This document shows, in pieces, positions 39,500 to 50,624 of a stretch of 64,000 nt of DNA. Source of the DNA: Prostheceraeus crozeri. Lineage: Eukaryota > Platyhelminthes > Polycladida > Euryleptidae. The stretch lies in the NCBI GenBank assembly GCA_907163375.1, contig CAJQUW010003584.1:310001-374000 (forward strand), given 5' to 3'. Position 1 is the first letter of the stretch, and every line of letters begins with the position of its first letter. Made by a program: the position numbers and the translations under genes. The notes under the pieces are model-generated. The model was not told the origin of the DNA. It ran no database searches and worked only from the letters and a program-made list of their open reading frames with translations.

Positions 39500-40060
39500 G
39501 CTATCTTTGTTGCACATGCCAAAGAGCCTGAGGAGGACAAGTGAGTGGGATCTGCACACCGGTGGGAATGAGTTGAATTCTCTCGAAAATCGCATCATTT
39601 TTCAATTGTCAGCAAAACACGCAACAACTCGACAAAGCAAGTCTAAGGAAGGTAAAGCCGTGAACATTATCCCAAACAAGGCAACCGCACAAGATGTCTT
39701 CTTCCACAAGTTATTCTACAAATTACTTTTTTCTCTAGCATCATTGACTTTCGCCCGACAAGGAAGGAAGTGGCGAGTGTTGTGAAGCGGTTACAGAGCC
39801 CACATCACAGTCAGGGAAAATTCACGAATGATGGTCGAGGAATGTTTCTATTGTTGCCTCTTTTGTTGAAGGCGTGAGCTTAGGAGAGCAAAGAGCGATA
39901 ATGCGGTCGCTCCCCTTTGATCAGGGATTGTTTCGTCATGACTCAGAATATTCAAACACCAGTATTGAAGACGCCGCTTGTGAAATGAAGCCGTGACTCT
40001 GCAACAGCTTGGAGTGGTGACCCGTGACGGACGCCCCTCTCAAATCTTGATACATTTGTG
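39500..40060. promoter_or_regulatory. Less AT-rich intronic patch, possible enhancer
   Basis: This part of intron 1 is visibly less AT-rich than its surroundings and holds no repeat I recognise. It includes CCCTTTGATCAGGG (Tcf/Lef consensus) next to ATGACTCA (AP-1-like). A 95-codon open frame at 39498-39785 has no family signature. A regulatory role is inference only. Confidence 0.25.
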
Positions 40061-40662
40061 TTAATCAATTGACCACAGTCATATTTCTCCTGTTGGTTAT
40101 TGATTATCGCTGAATTATGAAATGAAAGGATTACATCATCGGCGCCCCGTTTGATTTAGGCAGACGTGATAATAGTAACATAAAACTTAATGAGACATGA
40201 AGTCAGGTTTTATTGAATGATTTTCGTCTACCTACTATGATTTAAAAATAGAAGACTGCTTGAAATGATCCGATCAGACAAAATTCTCAGTCCTACTTAA
40301 TTTCTGTCGAATTTGTCCTGTAAACGATATCGAAAAAATTGTTGCATTGTCAGTGTAAATATCTGTAATTATTAGATCGATATTTATTGATTCTGAAAGC
40401 CGATAGTTATAAATAGGTGATTGATTTGTCCTGCAATTAAAATTTAGGTAATAATAAGTATTAACATGAGACTTTGAAAAAACTTATAGAGGGATCCCAG
40501 TAAAATTAATCAAAGTTGTTGAGCCTTTTTTCTTAGCAAAAAAAATTACAAATATTCGTTTAGGTAATGCCAGTGGGCGAGAGGACCATATCCAAGAAAT
40601 TTTCTAAACGAAAGTGTTTTCTTCCAAAGTATTTATGCCACAATAAAAGGTAAAGTAGATGC

Positions 40663-40702
40663 AAGGTTGCCAACATTTCGGGTCCTGACCCTTTCTCAAG
40701 GC
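40663..40702 (-). repeat. Hammerhead-ribozyme-like motif, probable Penelope-type retroelement relic
   Basis: On the minus strand: CTTGAGA, then a GGGTC-AG-GACCC stem, GAAA, and a short GTTG-G-CAAC hairpin. This order matches the minimal hammerhead motif (CUGANGA, stem II, GAAA, very short stem III) carried by Penelope-like elements. The core is degenerate at the first block, and no reverse transcriptase lies beside it on this strand. Confidence 0.45.
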
Positions 40703-42056
40703 AGTGAACATCATTCTGTCGAGACGAATTAATTGTTGACTATGGTTATGTCGCATCTCTGCCGTGGTTAGCGCCACAAGACATCGAAACTATAAAACCA
40801 GTTTGAGACATGCTATTTTGAAAAAAATCACAATCATGGATTGCCCCTGTGACTTATGCTTTCTAAAATACATAGCAATCCCCGTCAACATGCAAAGATA
40901 ATTCGGTGTTTATTCAAATAATGTTGATATTACAGAGCCACGAGATTTTTTTGTCAGAGCCACGGGATTTTTTGCTACATAAGTAAATTTTCTCAGGTCG
41001 TTAGTAGTTTCGGTGTGAACGACCATTTGTACCAATTTAATTTTCTTAAAAAAATCATTTTCTATGATAAATAGATATTGATGCTGAAAGTTTGAAGAAT
41101 GCTCCGATCTTAAAAACTAAATATAGGCCTTAACACTAAACCGGAGCTGCGAGTCCACTATTTTATCCAGTTTGTCTTATTTTCAGCGATCAAAGTCCAT
41201 AACTGAAAACATCAGATCGTGCGACTTATCCAGCAAATCTGAACAAGATTCTGGCGTAAGTAATCTTTCTCAATTTGAAAAGAGCGATCACACTTAGTGG
41301 TTTTAAACTTTAATATTGGTAAACTTGAAAAAAGTTTCCCTTTTCATTCCAATAAACTAATGCTTACAAACAAAAAGCAAATATCAGTTTGGCGGTAAAA
41401 CACAAAGAAAGATTTTCCGTCTAATTGATAAGATAACAGCCGTGTTTCAGCATTGGAAGCATTTGAACAAAATTGAAATATCATGATTACGCACGCGAAA
41501 ATATTTGTTTTAATATTTGCAAGTGTGGGAGGAAAACACGTACCTGTGATTCTACTTAACATTTCAATAATTTAATTATCCGTAATCAATTCCCTCTTGT
41601 AATTAATTGTAAAGATTTTGAGACGTTCGTCACTATACATGTACAAATGCATTTTTATTGATGCCGATGCATAAGCAACTTTCACATGATCTTATTCGAT
41701 AATCATTTGCGTATAGGAGACTGTTGTGATTAAATATATAATATTATTAGACTTACAAACATGTTTCCATAAGCAATTATGCACATGAATTTTTATATTC
41801 ATATATCACACATGGCATTCAAGATCATTCATCTGTAGTTAAAACTAATATCAAATGAATGTCATCAATTTACAATAGATCTTCTATTATACGAAAAATT
41901 TGCAGTTATAATTGAGATTCGCAGTTTTCATTACTTTCTTCATGTTGCTAGTTCACAATTTTGCATACTCCAGCTTGAAATTGTGTGAATAGGAGGGAAG
42001 CAAGTAATTTTCCCCACATCCAGTTCTTTCGTACGTTCTCTTCAGATTTGACTTCA

Positions 42057-42170
42057 TGATTACATATTTTCAGTAGCGTATCTAAGGCTACAGACAAAAA
42101 TTTTTGATTACATATATTTTGAATTTATGATAACATATATTCAGTAGCGTATTTATGGCTTTAGACACAG
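42057..42170 (+). repeat. Local tandem duplication, about 71-bp period
   Basis: TGATTACATATTTTCAGTAG at 42057 recurs as TGATAACATATATTCAGTAG at 42127-42128, followed in both copies by CGTAT-TA-GGCT-AGACA. Two diverged units. Confidence 0.7.
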
Positions 42171-43004
42171 CCAATCAAAATTAGGTAACATGGAAAAACA
42201 GTTACACATATCAACTTTAGGGTAAAAACTGTGAGATGATTTTTTGTCTAAATATGAGTATGCCATTATATGAAATGTATGAATACTACAACAAAACCTT
42301 GATCTAATCATCTGTGTGAGATTGCAAGAAGCAAAGATGGTTTGTGTTGCCCATACTATGATTGTCTGCTTTTATAAAACATTGCTTCTTTTTTCGAGGA
42401 GTTATGCTTTATTGCAGTCTTTCAAGAACATTTTCTTTGATTCTCGATAGTCCAACAGTACTTAACGAAATTTCTGATTGCCTAAGTCGCAAGTTTGACA
42501 GATCTGTCAAAGCTGATTGGTACAAGCTTTGTACCAATTATATCATGGAAATAATTTAGCTGTCAAGAACGATGTTTCCCATGAAACAGTAAAACAGAAA
42601 TGTTCATTGAACGAAAGAGAAATAGTGAAAGGAAGAAAGCGAAGGACAGAGAGAGAGAGAATGATTCTTGATTCTCCTGGCTTAATGCAATACTCTGTCA
42701 GGTATGTAGAAAATAAGACATGAGAAGCTGAGATAAGAATATTTTTAAGTAGAGGCTTCCCGAATTCACTGAGATAGAATGCGTCTTTTCTTTTTAGCGC
42801 GAGATCTTTCGGCTTACATCGTAGGTCATGCTAGGTAAGCGACACCGAACATTACTACATCAGGTTGGTCATCTCCAATTATATGTATATTTTGACACAG
42901 CCAGCGTGTCAGGGTGTGTTTTAGCCATATTAATGATGTAGCACGTATGAAACTAAATGACATTTTCAACATTTGGGTTTTTATGCTGAAGCAGCCAGTG
43001 TTAG

Positions 43005-43038
43005 CCTTGCTGACCGTGGGACCTTGCTGACCGTGGGA
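43005..43038 (+). repeat. Exact 17-bp tandem repeat
   Basis: CCTTGCTGACCGTGGGA occurs twice without a gap. Confidence 0.95.
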
Positions 43039-43361
43039 AGGTTTTCACTATTTACTTTCAGTTTACACAATTTCAAAATCAACTCAATAAAAACAGCAAT
43101 TTTGCTGTAAAACAACTAAGTCGCGATGAATTAAAGGATTCAATGAAAGTACAATAATTTAGAGGCCATTAGGAGCATTCCGTCAACTCAGATTCCAAAG
43201 TGTCTAGCCAACAATGAACTAATATGATCTCCATTCAGAGTCGGATTTGTACCACCTCCCGGCATTATTCCAGCGAAATGGCGTGATTTACACGCCTTCA
43301 GAAGGAAGTGGGCCGCAAGATTGCGAGATATCCTCCTCTGCTAGTGACAAAGATTCGTTAA

Positions 43362-43547
43362 TTCGGATTAACTCGCTTCATCAGACTTACCGCTCATGCT
43401 CACTCAGCTGTTTTACGTAACCTGTGCCGAAAGATAGGTAGACTTCCCAATGAAAAGAAAGATTTTCTAGTCGCGCGCTTCAGCAATGAATTTGAAGCGT
43501 GTAGAGGAAGGCGTGGCACTTTTCAGATCAAGGCTGCTCAAAAATGA
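43362..43547 (+). other. Coding-like open stretch, unassigned
   Basis: A 61-codon open frame without an ATG near its start reads ...AVLRNLCRKIGRLPNEKKD... and ends at TGA. It is charged, balanced in composition and less AT-rich than its neighbours, so it could be an exon fragment or a decayed element. I recognise no family. It is antisense within Hox intron 1. Confidence 0.2.
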
Positions 43548-44036
43548 TGGATTGGGGATTCAGGTTTTTCCTTTACAGCTTGATATCGATGAAAGAGGTG
43601 ATAAATCACTTCGTCATTTTGCAATCAAATGATAAATACTCAATTCTTCAATCTTCCTCAGTTTGGAAAGGGGAGATCGTGTCAATTTATTGTCACTGAT
43701 TCTTATGATGAACAAAAATCCTTAAAATTGTTATAAAGTCGTTCTTTTGAAAAGAAATAATGACATCGTCTTATTGTTGCGTTCATTACGCAACTGAATT
43801 TGAAGACACTTTATGTTTGCTTGTTGAAAGTGCATCACAGCTAAAATAATTGGTGTGCGAAAATACTGCATGTGCTTTGCAGGACCCTCCTTCTCCTTCA
43901 GCTTAGCTCATTTGCCTAAGTGAAGGGAGAAAAATGAAGACTCCTAAACACAGAAAACTACCGGAAATCTCATTTAGGACGAAGCGATTAAAACATAATT
44001 GCATTTAATTTGTGGGTAGAGTAATGAGCTTTAGAT

Positions 44037-44417
44037 ATGTTTCATGCGTCAGTATATCATAAAGTGTACTATTTTCATTTTCCTGTAGTGTTGTCAACCT
44101 TTCCAGATAGCCTCATCCCCCGAAAGATGGGTATTCATGTATTCTTGAGCCAAATAATTAGAATTTTACGTATTTGCTCACATTTTCAATTTGTTGTTGA
44201 AAGGACACAAAACATTGTTAATATTCTTGCTAACAGAGGTTATTTTGGTAAAAAATTGCATTGTAGTGTCACACATATTCTGTGTAAACATATGAACTTG
44301 TTACAAAAGTTTGGATCTTTTTCATGTAAAGAGTTTTCGATCATTGGGTGTAATAGGTGTCACAGGGTCCGCTGTTCTGCAGCGAGAGTCCGCCAACCAG
44401 GGTATATAGGAAATTAA
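44037..44417 (+). pseudogene. Possible Penelope-like reverse transcriptase fragment
   Basis: The translated stretch holds FPDSLIPRKMGIHVFLSQII followed by RILRICSHFQFVVER and LLQKFG. It resembles the segment 'YGVYISQLIRxxRxC...FxxR...LLxxGF...' found after the catalytic core of Penelope-like and related reverse transcriptases. The catalytic part itself is not seen. It is called from memory of the family and a chance open frame is not excluded. Confidence 0.4.
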
Positions 44418-47113
44418 AGGACCCAAAATACAAGGATGGTTGGTTTATCTGCTGACGAACGTGACGCACTGGTATCGAGATTTGTGTTTGACAATATGTA
44501 TTTTCGTTTGCCCATTTTTTGTGATAGCTTTCAATTTGTGTGTTCTGATAGAATAAATTTTGACTTTGCCTGGCTTGCCTGTGGAAATGCTCGTCAGTCC
44601 TCTTTAAAAAATACCTAAGTTTCTATGATTATACGAACATCTAAATTATTTGTATATATTTGCAACATTACACATCATTTGAAAATATCCACAATAAAAT
44701 ATTCATAATAAAAAGTAAGGTACTAGAAAAAATGAAAAGGTTATTCCAGATACCTATTTTATTTCCCCCAGTTTCGTTATTTTATTGACAAGGATTTAAA
44801 AATGTCTTTAAAGAATTTGCTCTTCACGAAGAACTTCTAAAATGTCTCTTTTTATGCTGTCGCTCCGTTTATCTGACTGATAAAAATGCCAGGTAATCCT
44901 CGTCACAGTGAGGGAAAGTATTTTCTCCGCCCTGGTATCACCTCGAAAGAGTCAAGGAGTAAAAAAATTCATTGATATCATTTTCCACATAAGATCACAA
45001 TCGGCGGCGTATTTGCTTTATGTGAATTGTTGAAATATCACGGATATTATGCTCTACCATGACTCTACTCATCAACGCTGATCGATTCAGCATGCCTATC
45101 AAGTGGCCTTTCAACTTGAGATTCCATGGACCATGTTTTTATCTCTGTAGTACTCATATTCTATCACAATCTGATTGTGTGTCATCATGTCAATATTTCC
45201 GGTTACACTTCAAACACGCCGCAGTCAGGTCGACTTTTCAACGCATTCACACAATGATACTTCTCGCATATCTCTAATTGTAAGGTGAGCATGGAGGATA
45301 GTTGGTGCAGATGACATAACCAAGCGGAGACATTAGTTCTTGATGATTGAACTGAATCGCAATGTAATGATGCAGTAACAAATTACGAATTAGAGATTGT
45401 GCACAAATTATTGAAAGGTCAATTGAGAACTCAAGCAAGTTGAAGATTACTGACGACTTCTACCAGGGCTCAAAGGAACAAGAAGCCTTAACATGGAAGG
45501 TTTCTGGTTATAAGGGACTTCGACACAGTCTTTTTAGTAGATGCTCTTTGATTGGTGCGGAATTCTGAATGCGAGGCAGTAGTTATTCTCGTTTGCGATG
45601 AATTTACAATGATCGCAAAACTGACTTGTTATTTGTGTATTGGATGTTTTCGTGAAATTCGAAGAATCTCAGAACTTGAAATTCATAAAGAGTTCCAAAA
45701 ATTCGAAACAGATGCATTTTTGCAAGGACAAATATCACGCTATTACAGACTTAAGAGTTTCTGAAAATCTATTCATTCATTTACTGCATAATTGCATATT
45801 TTTAGAAACTCTAGAATTCATTACACATATATTCGAAAATTGTATTCAAATACATCAGAGTCACCTCTATTGCGGTTCCTCAAAACCACAGTGATTTTAA
45901 TCATAAGTGAAAGATTAACTGATAAAGTCAGCCCATTCAATAATTTTCTATGTCAACTGAAATTCCTTTGCCTTCTTCATTATTTTCTTTAAAAATTTCA
46001 TCGATGACATGAACAGATCGACTGATCACCGTCGAATTATTTTCAGAAGTCAAATTTCTTTTTAAATGAATTTAGAGGACAATTGCGGACATCACACGAG
46101 ATTGGGAGTAGTGCCATTAAGGTAGAAATGTTCCCTAATGGGATCATTGGTCTTAAATGGGTTGTTTGTATTTATCCTCTGATTTGGAGAGATATAAATG
46201 AATAAAATTCTATCAAGATTGTCAGTGCTTATTTCAATTGGACGTCAAAATCTTTCAAAATCTGGTACTTACAGGATGGAAATATGTGATATGGCAGTGG
46301 CAAATCACACGCAGAATTATTAAATCTCAACAGATTCGACCATCATGAGAAATATCTCGGTCTATTGGGCATCAGCATCAAGGACAAGTTTGAACTCCTA
46401 ATGGTTTTAAAGAACTCACAAGGAAAAGTATAGAAAGCCTGTAAGTTAGTATTTTTTGTTTTACGAGTGTGCCTTTATGTGAAAACAATTACAAATGTAA
46501 AAAATGCAATTGTCTTCATTTCGTGCACGTTGCCTTTCGAATCGCCACCAGTGCTAATCATTAGAAACAAGTAGCTGAGTGATAATTGATCATTTTTAAA
46601 CGGGATTGATTGGAGATGAGATCAACTTTGAGGAACGAAGAGCAAAAGGAAACTACCTAATGGTGAGAACAATTAGCTATTCAAAGGTCTGGTACTAGAC
46701 AACTGAAAATGGGTAATTTTATGTTTTGTGTTCATTCGCATAATTTATGGAGCATACGTTATTTAAATCAATGGGTAAAGTATTTTACTCACAGAAATTC
46801 ATTGTTTTAGTTTTCCCCTTCCAACATACCACAAGTGCAGCCGAAAAACGGACTGGTAAAGTCTGTATTTGAATCAATGCATTGATCTATTGAATTAGAG
46901 CTAGATTGCACTCTCGGATTGGAACTAAATTGCAAATTTCCACTCTCATAGATTGTCACGTGACTTTGTGATTGTTGGATGTGCTGCCCTCTAACAACAA
47001 CGCCTCCGGTTCAAGTCTACCCATGATGAATTCGTTATTACAAACCGTAAGTTGCGATTATTGGTTGAGATAAGATAATAATCACTCAAAGAACTATATA
47101 ATTCGAATCTTAC

Positions 47114-47639
47114 CTCCGTTGGTGGTGCCAGAATCAGACAGCATATCGTCGGCGCCCAACCTTGAATGCACGCTGGGGAATCCTGGGAATTCTGAGAAGA
47201 AGGAACCGTTATGCATGGGAGTATGATGTTGTGGATGAGGCATGGGGCACCCTGAGCTTGAATTAGGATGGTAGAAGTCGGATGTGGGATACAGACGATT
47301 TGGGAAGGTTTGGAGAGAAGCCATCATGTGCTGATGTCCGCTGATCAGTTCCGCAGCGGAGGGAGGGTGGGAATGTGGGTGGAAGCTGGGATAGCCAACT
47401 GAAGTCTTTTGCACTTGGTTTCCATTGAACAAAGGACTGTGGTAAGTAGGAGGCCGCGTGGAGTCGTGAGGATATGTCCACATGCTTGGCTGATGACCAG
47501 AGGCTGGATGGTAGGACCGGACGGGATCAGAAGTGCCATTAGAAGTAAACGATTGACTTGCCGCAGTGATATTGGGATATGGAGGCAGTCTCGGAGCTTG
47601 TGGCGAAAATAGACCGCTCGGAGTCGCAGTCTCCATCAT
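47114..47639 (-). CDS. Hox11/13b: Hox11/13b-like coding exon 1 (N-terminal region)
   Basis: The exon encodes residues 1-175 plus one base of codon 176. The N-terminal part is rich in Pro, Ser, His, Tyr and Asn (for example MMETATPSGLFSPQAPRLPP at the start and PMPHPQHHTPMHN later), typical of the low-complexity activation regions of Hox proteins. An upstream in-frame ATG at 47693 exists. However, a strong splice acceptor (pyrimidine tract then TTTATTTCAG, ending at 47665) lies between it and the tandem ATG ATG at 47639/47636, so I prefer the MMETATP start. The donor is GGAG|GTAAGA, with the exon ending at 47114. If the transcript is not spliced at 47665, the protein would gain 18 residues at its N-terminus. 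Open frames in other phases across this exon are shadows. Confidence 0.88.
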
Positions 47640-48502
47640 TCTGGAAACGTTCGATCGATTGAAACTGAAATAAAATGAGAAGTTAAGATTCATGGCATTA
47701 TTGTTCTATTTTCATCGATAACAGATGTCATTTGAATTGATACATTTACTAAGCTTGTTCATGATTGGGTTTGGTAGCGAGCTGGTTTATTTCAAGCAGG
47801 GCTTGGCCGATGGTCGCAGTCCTCGCGAACTAGAAAGCCTTCTCAAATGAATCGATCATATTCTGCCGACATTTAGCAAAAATTCGCAGCCTAATTAAAA
47901 ACACTCGTGCTTTAGTTTCTATGATGCCCATCTAATAGCAGAGGAGTCACCTATTTTGTCTATTTAGCTGACCATGGCAATAACTGATACCAAATTCAAA
48001 TTTAAAGGACATCGCAGTTTATAGCTGCTGACATTAGCTGTTCTTCTGCTTATTTCCTCTCTGACAGTAATATCACAGGTCAATTCCCACGTATTCATAC
48101 TAAGTGGTTAACGAATTGGGCTAAGAACCATGTGACATGATCTTATGATGTTCAAGAGGCTCAATATGATCATGTGAATGCTGAACATCAATGAGTACAG
48201 TCTCCATGACTTCACGATGCACTAACACTGACCGGTCGGTCTTACTTTTGGAAATCGAGAGACGTGCCAGCGCTAAAAGTCTTTGTAACTATAATGCGTC
48301 AGATAATAAGGTCGACGGGCTGCCCTAACACTTTTTCATGGCAATACATGGTGAGAAGTTCACCGAAAATCTAAGCGGCAACTATTGAACATGTATGTTA
48401 GTCAAAAAAGTTAAGACATTTCTTTTAGTTGAATTAGATTAAACTAAATATTCAATAGATAAATCTAAATGTTATAATACAGTGCAATAAACACAAACAT
48501 AC

Positions 48503-48570
48503 CTTAAACGCAGTCTGAGCTCAGTTAGTACGAAGGATTTCTTCGGATTCTACTTCTCAAGTATTCTCAT
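48503..48570 (-). other. Hox11/13b: Probable non-coding first exon of the Hox gene
   Basis: On the minus strand a TATA-like box is followed after about 27 bases by an initiator-like TCA (A at 48570). About 65 bases on comes a clean donor, TTTAAG|GTATGT, with the exon ending at 48503. Splicing to the acceptor at 47665 would remove an 837-base intron and leave a short leader before the ATG ATG. A short upstream open frame (MRILEK) lies in the exon. The model is an inference from splice signals only. The alternative is an unspliced leader running straight into coding exon 1. Confidence 0.42.
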
Positions 48571-48600
48571 GATCAAAGTGAGAAGATGGTATATATAACA
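48571..48600 (-). promoter_or_regulatory. Candidate TATA promoter of the Hox gene
   Basis: A TATATATA stretch (48590-48597, read on the minus strand) lies about 27 bases upstream of a TCATGAG initiator-like sequence. A CTTTGATC (48571-48578), which matches the Tcf/Lef consensus, sits between the box and the start. The window is AT-rich, so a TATA match alone is weak. Its position ahead of a good donor is the main support. Confidence 0.4.
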
Positions 48601-49837
48601 TTCTCTTCAATAGACTCTATTTGCAAGATAAAAGATACCGAAGCGAGCATTTTTTCATCTGGATTGGCTTATGATAGGAATTCTCTGGTATTGCCAAAAT
48701 TCTTATTTATCAATTCTATTCATTCTAACCTACCAATGCTCACTTTTGTCTATTAGAAGAGAATTTTTCGCACAATTAAGCCAATTTGAAATTACAAATT
48801 TTAGCATTTATTAACAAACCAAGAGCGATATAATTTGTATCAGGTTTTGTGTTAGTTATCGCTCTACATCAATTGTTTGATCAGCCTTTTTGAGTCTGTT
48901 GTTAGCGCCTTGTTGACGCTCTCGCGACCGTAGGACAATAAAAGCGAGTTAAATGCCATTATCAAAGTCATGCAAAATAATAGAGAAGCATTTTCCCTTA
49001 TCCTGTGAATAATTTCTGATGAATAAAGTTATTCGAAATTCCCAAATAAGACGAAGAGACGGTCTATTTCAAGCATTCATTGAGAAGCATTTTCCAAATT
49101 TTCCTAATGGTTTTACTGGAAATTGATGCAAAAATTATGAAATATTCTTCTGTTGATTAATTGCACCAAATTTCAATAATCGCATTGTCGGTAGGTATTT
49201 CTTTATCTGCCTAGTATACACTCTGCGTTGGGAAAATTGGTTGACAGTTTCAGATAATCGACTGATCAACAGTTCGGACTCCTTATAGTTCAACGGTAGG
49301 ATGAAATAAGTGATCCGTTACTTAATTTTAATCCTTTAATTTCCTAAAATTCAAACCTGCAAATGGTGTGTTCCATGGATCCGATTCTCCCTACAGCATT
49401 TATTGTCTCAATTCATGAACACAAGTAAAAAGTAAATCCAAGCTTCGTACGCTGTCATTATTGTGAGGTAGATGACACTCTCCCGTTTATAGATGCTGCT
49501 CTTTGTAAGGTTATAGCATCAAAAGCTGCCGGTTACCGACAATCAAACGCCTTTTCACTTGAAAGCGAAGTGTGTCAGAAACTTTTCTAACTTGCCTGAC
49601 ACGACGGATAACTATGTGGGACAGAATCAGACGTAGAAGATACTCAAATTAGAGGTCACAAAAATATGAGCAACTTACAAGATTTCAGATAGCTTTAAGT
49701 TTGATTGGATTTCACTTTAAATGTAATCTTACAAAGAAACGTTTGAGAATGTTTCAATAATGTATAAAATATAGATTTATCTTTTTTGCAGAAATACTTG
49801 GGAAGGTAAACATAACCAGATTACTGATTATGGATTA
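48601..49837. other. Hox 5' flank, nothing recognised
   Basis: AT-rich upstream region. No exon or transposon was recognised. It is the natural place for proximal control elements of the Hox promoter. Confidence 0.5.
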
Positions 49838-50624
49838 CAGGGGTAATCAAAAGTTAATTGCAATTAATTTGGACTATGCAATCAATTGATCGTAATTGGA
49901 GCAAGAAAAATTCAATTAACTGCAATTCTTTGATGACAACAATCCATTAAATGCAATATTTTATGAATACAATTTGATTAGACTAAATGACTTCAATTTT
50001 CGACTCTGATATTCCACTCTAGCGAATTAGACTATACATGCATAACCACATAAGTCAAATGCCATGTCATCAACTTGGGCAGTCAGCACACATACATGCG
50101 TATAATTACAATGCATTCTTTGACTGGATATAAATATTGATTAATTTGATTACAGACCTAAATACAGGCAATTATTGTGAAGTTCATTATTGAAACAAAT
50201 GAACGAATAATAACAAGTGCCCAGTCAACAGAACACAAATTAGTTTTTAAAGTTATGACAAAAGTATTGTGCAATGCAAGACAGTGGTAATGCATCAAAT
50301 TAAAATGCTCTATCAACCGGAAAGCTATCGGCTTGTGAATAAGTTATGTTTAGCAGTTTCTCAAAAAAATCACTGATGTTGCGATATTTTTCCTATTATG
50401 ACGAGTGATGACGGCATTCCATGTTGAGCAATCAATTAAATGTTTTCCATGTTGCAAAATAATCAATCAGTTAATTACAACTATTGACTGAAAGTAATCA
50501 ATCAATTGCAATTATTCGATGGAACTAATCAATAAATTGATTTACTTTGATAGCAGTAGTCAATTCATTTGCAATCGATAAGTTGCAATTAATTGCAGTG
50601 CAATCAATTTTTAACGACCACCTG
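49838..50624. mobile_element. hAT-like element with AATTGC-rich ends
   Basis: The left end CAGGGGTAATCAAAAGTTAA is followed by many copies of TGCAATTAAT. The right end reversed is CAGGTGGTCGTTAAAAATTG, followed by the same TGCAATTAAT blocks. The terminal CAGG and subterminal repeats fit hAT. The flanking 8-mers do not match. Confidence 0.6.

Larger units (their letters stand above)
33665..47113 (-). other. Hox intron 1 (about 13.4 kb)
   Basis: The intron begins GTAAGA and ends CATTTCAG on the minus strand. It contains a 123-bp hairpin element (36.3 kb), a foldback element (37.9-38.5 kb), a hammerhead-like motif (40.7 kb), a local tandem duplication (42.1 kb), a short coding-like open frame (43.4 kb) and a possible Penelope-like fragment (44.0-44.4 kb). 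Less AT-rich patches at 39.5-40.06 and 43.2-43.55 kb are candidates for regulatory sequence. The rest is plain AT-rich DNA. Confidence 0.85.
20202..48570 (-). other. Hox11/13b: Posterior Hox gene (whole transcription unit, Hox11/13b-like)
   Basis: This entry is the whole gene: a probable non-coding first exon (48503 to about 48570), coding exon 1 (47114-47639), coding exon 2 (33525-33664) and coding exon 3 (20202-20351). Splice phases agree: coding exon 1 ends in phase 1, exon 2 supplies the other two bases of a GAC codon, and exon 2 to exon 3 is phase 0. The coding sequence is 816 bases (526+140+150), giving 271 residues. The product is a nuclear homeodomain transcription factor of the Abd-B class. 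Members of this class pattern posterior and hindgut territories, and in sea urchin Hox11/13b acts in the posterior endoderm downstream of Wnt/Tcf. The homeodomain is residues 179-238. The 13b assignment rests on W32, M14 V15 and C36 K37 in the homeodomain and is inference from memory of the family. No hexapeptide (YPWM) is seen, as expected for posterior Hox proteins. Confidence 0.85.

Noticed and set aside
47263-47612. Three open frames overlapping Hox coding exon 1
   Set aside because: They are other-phase or antisense shadows of the Pro/Ser/His-rich exon.
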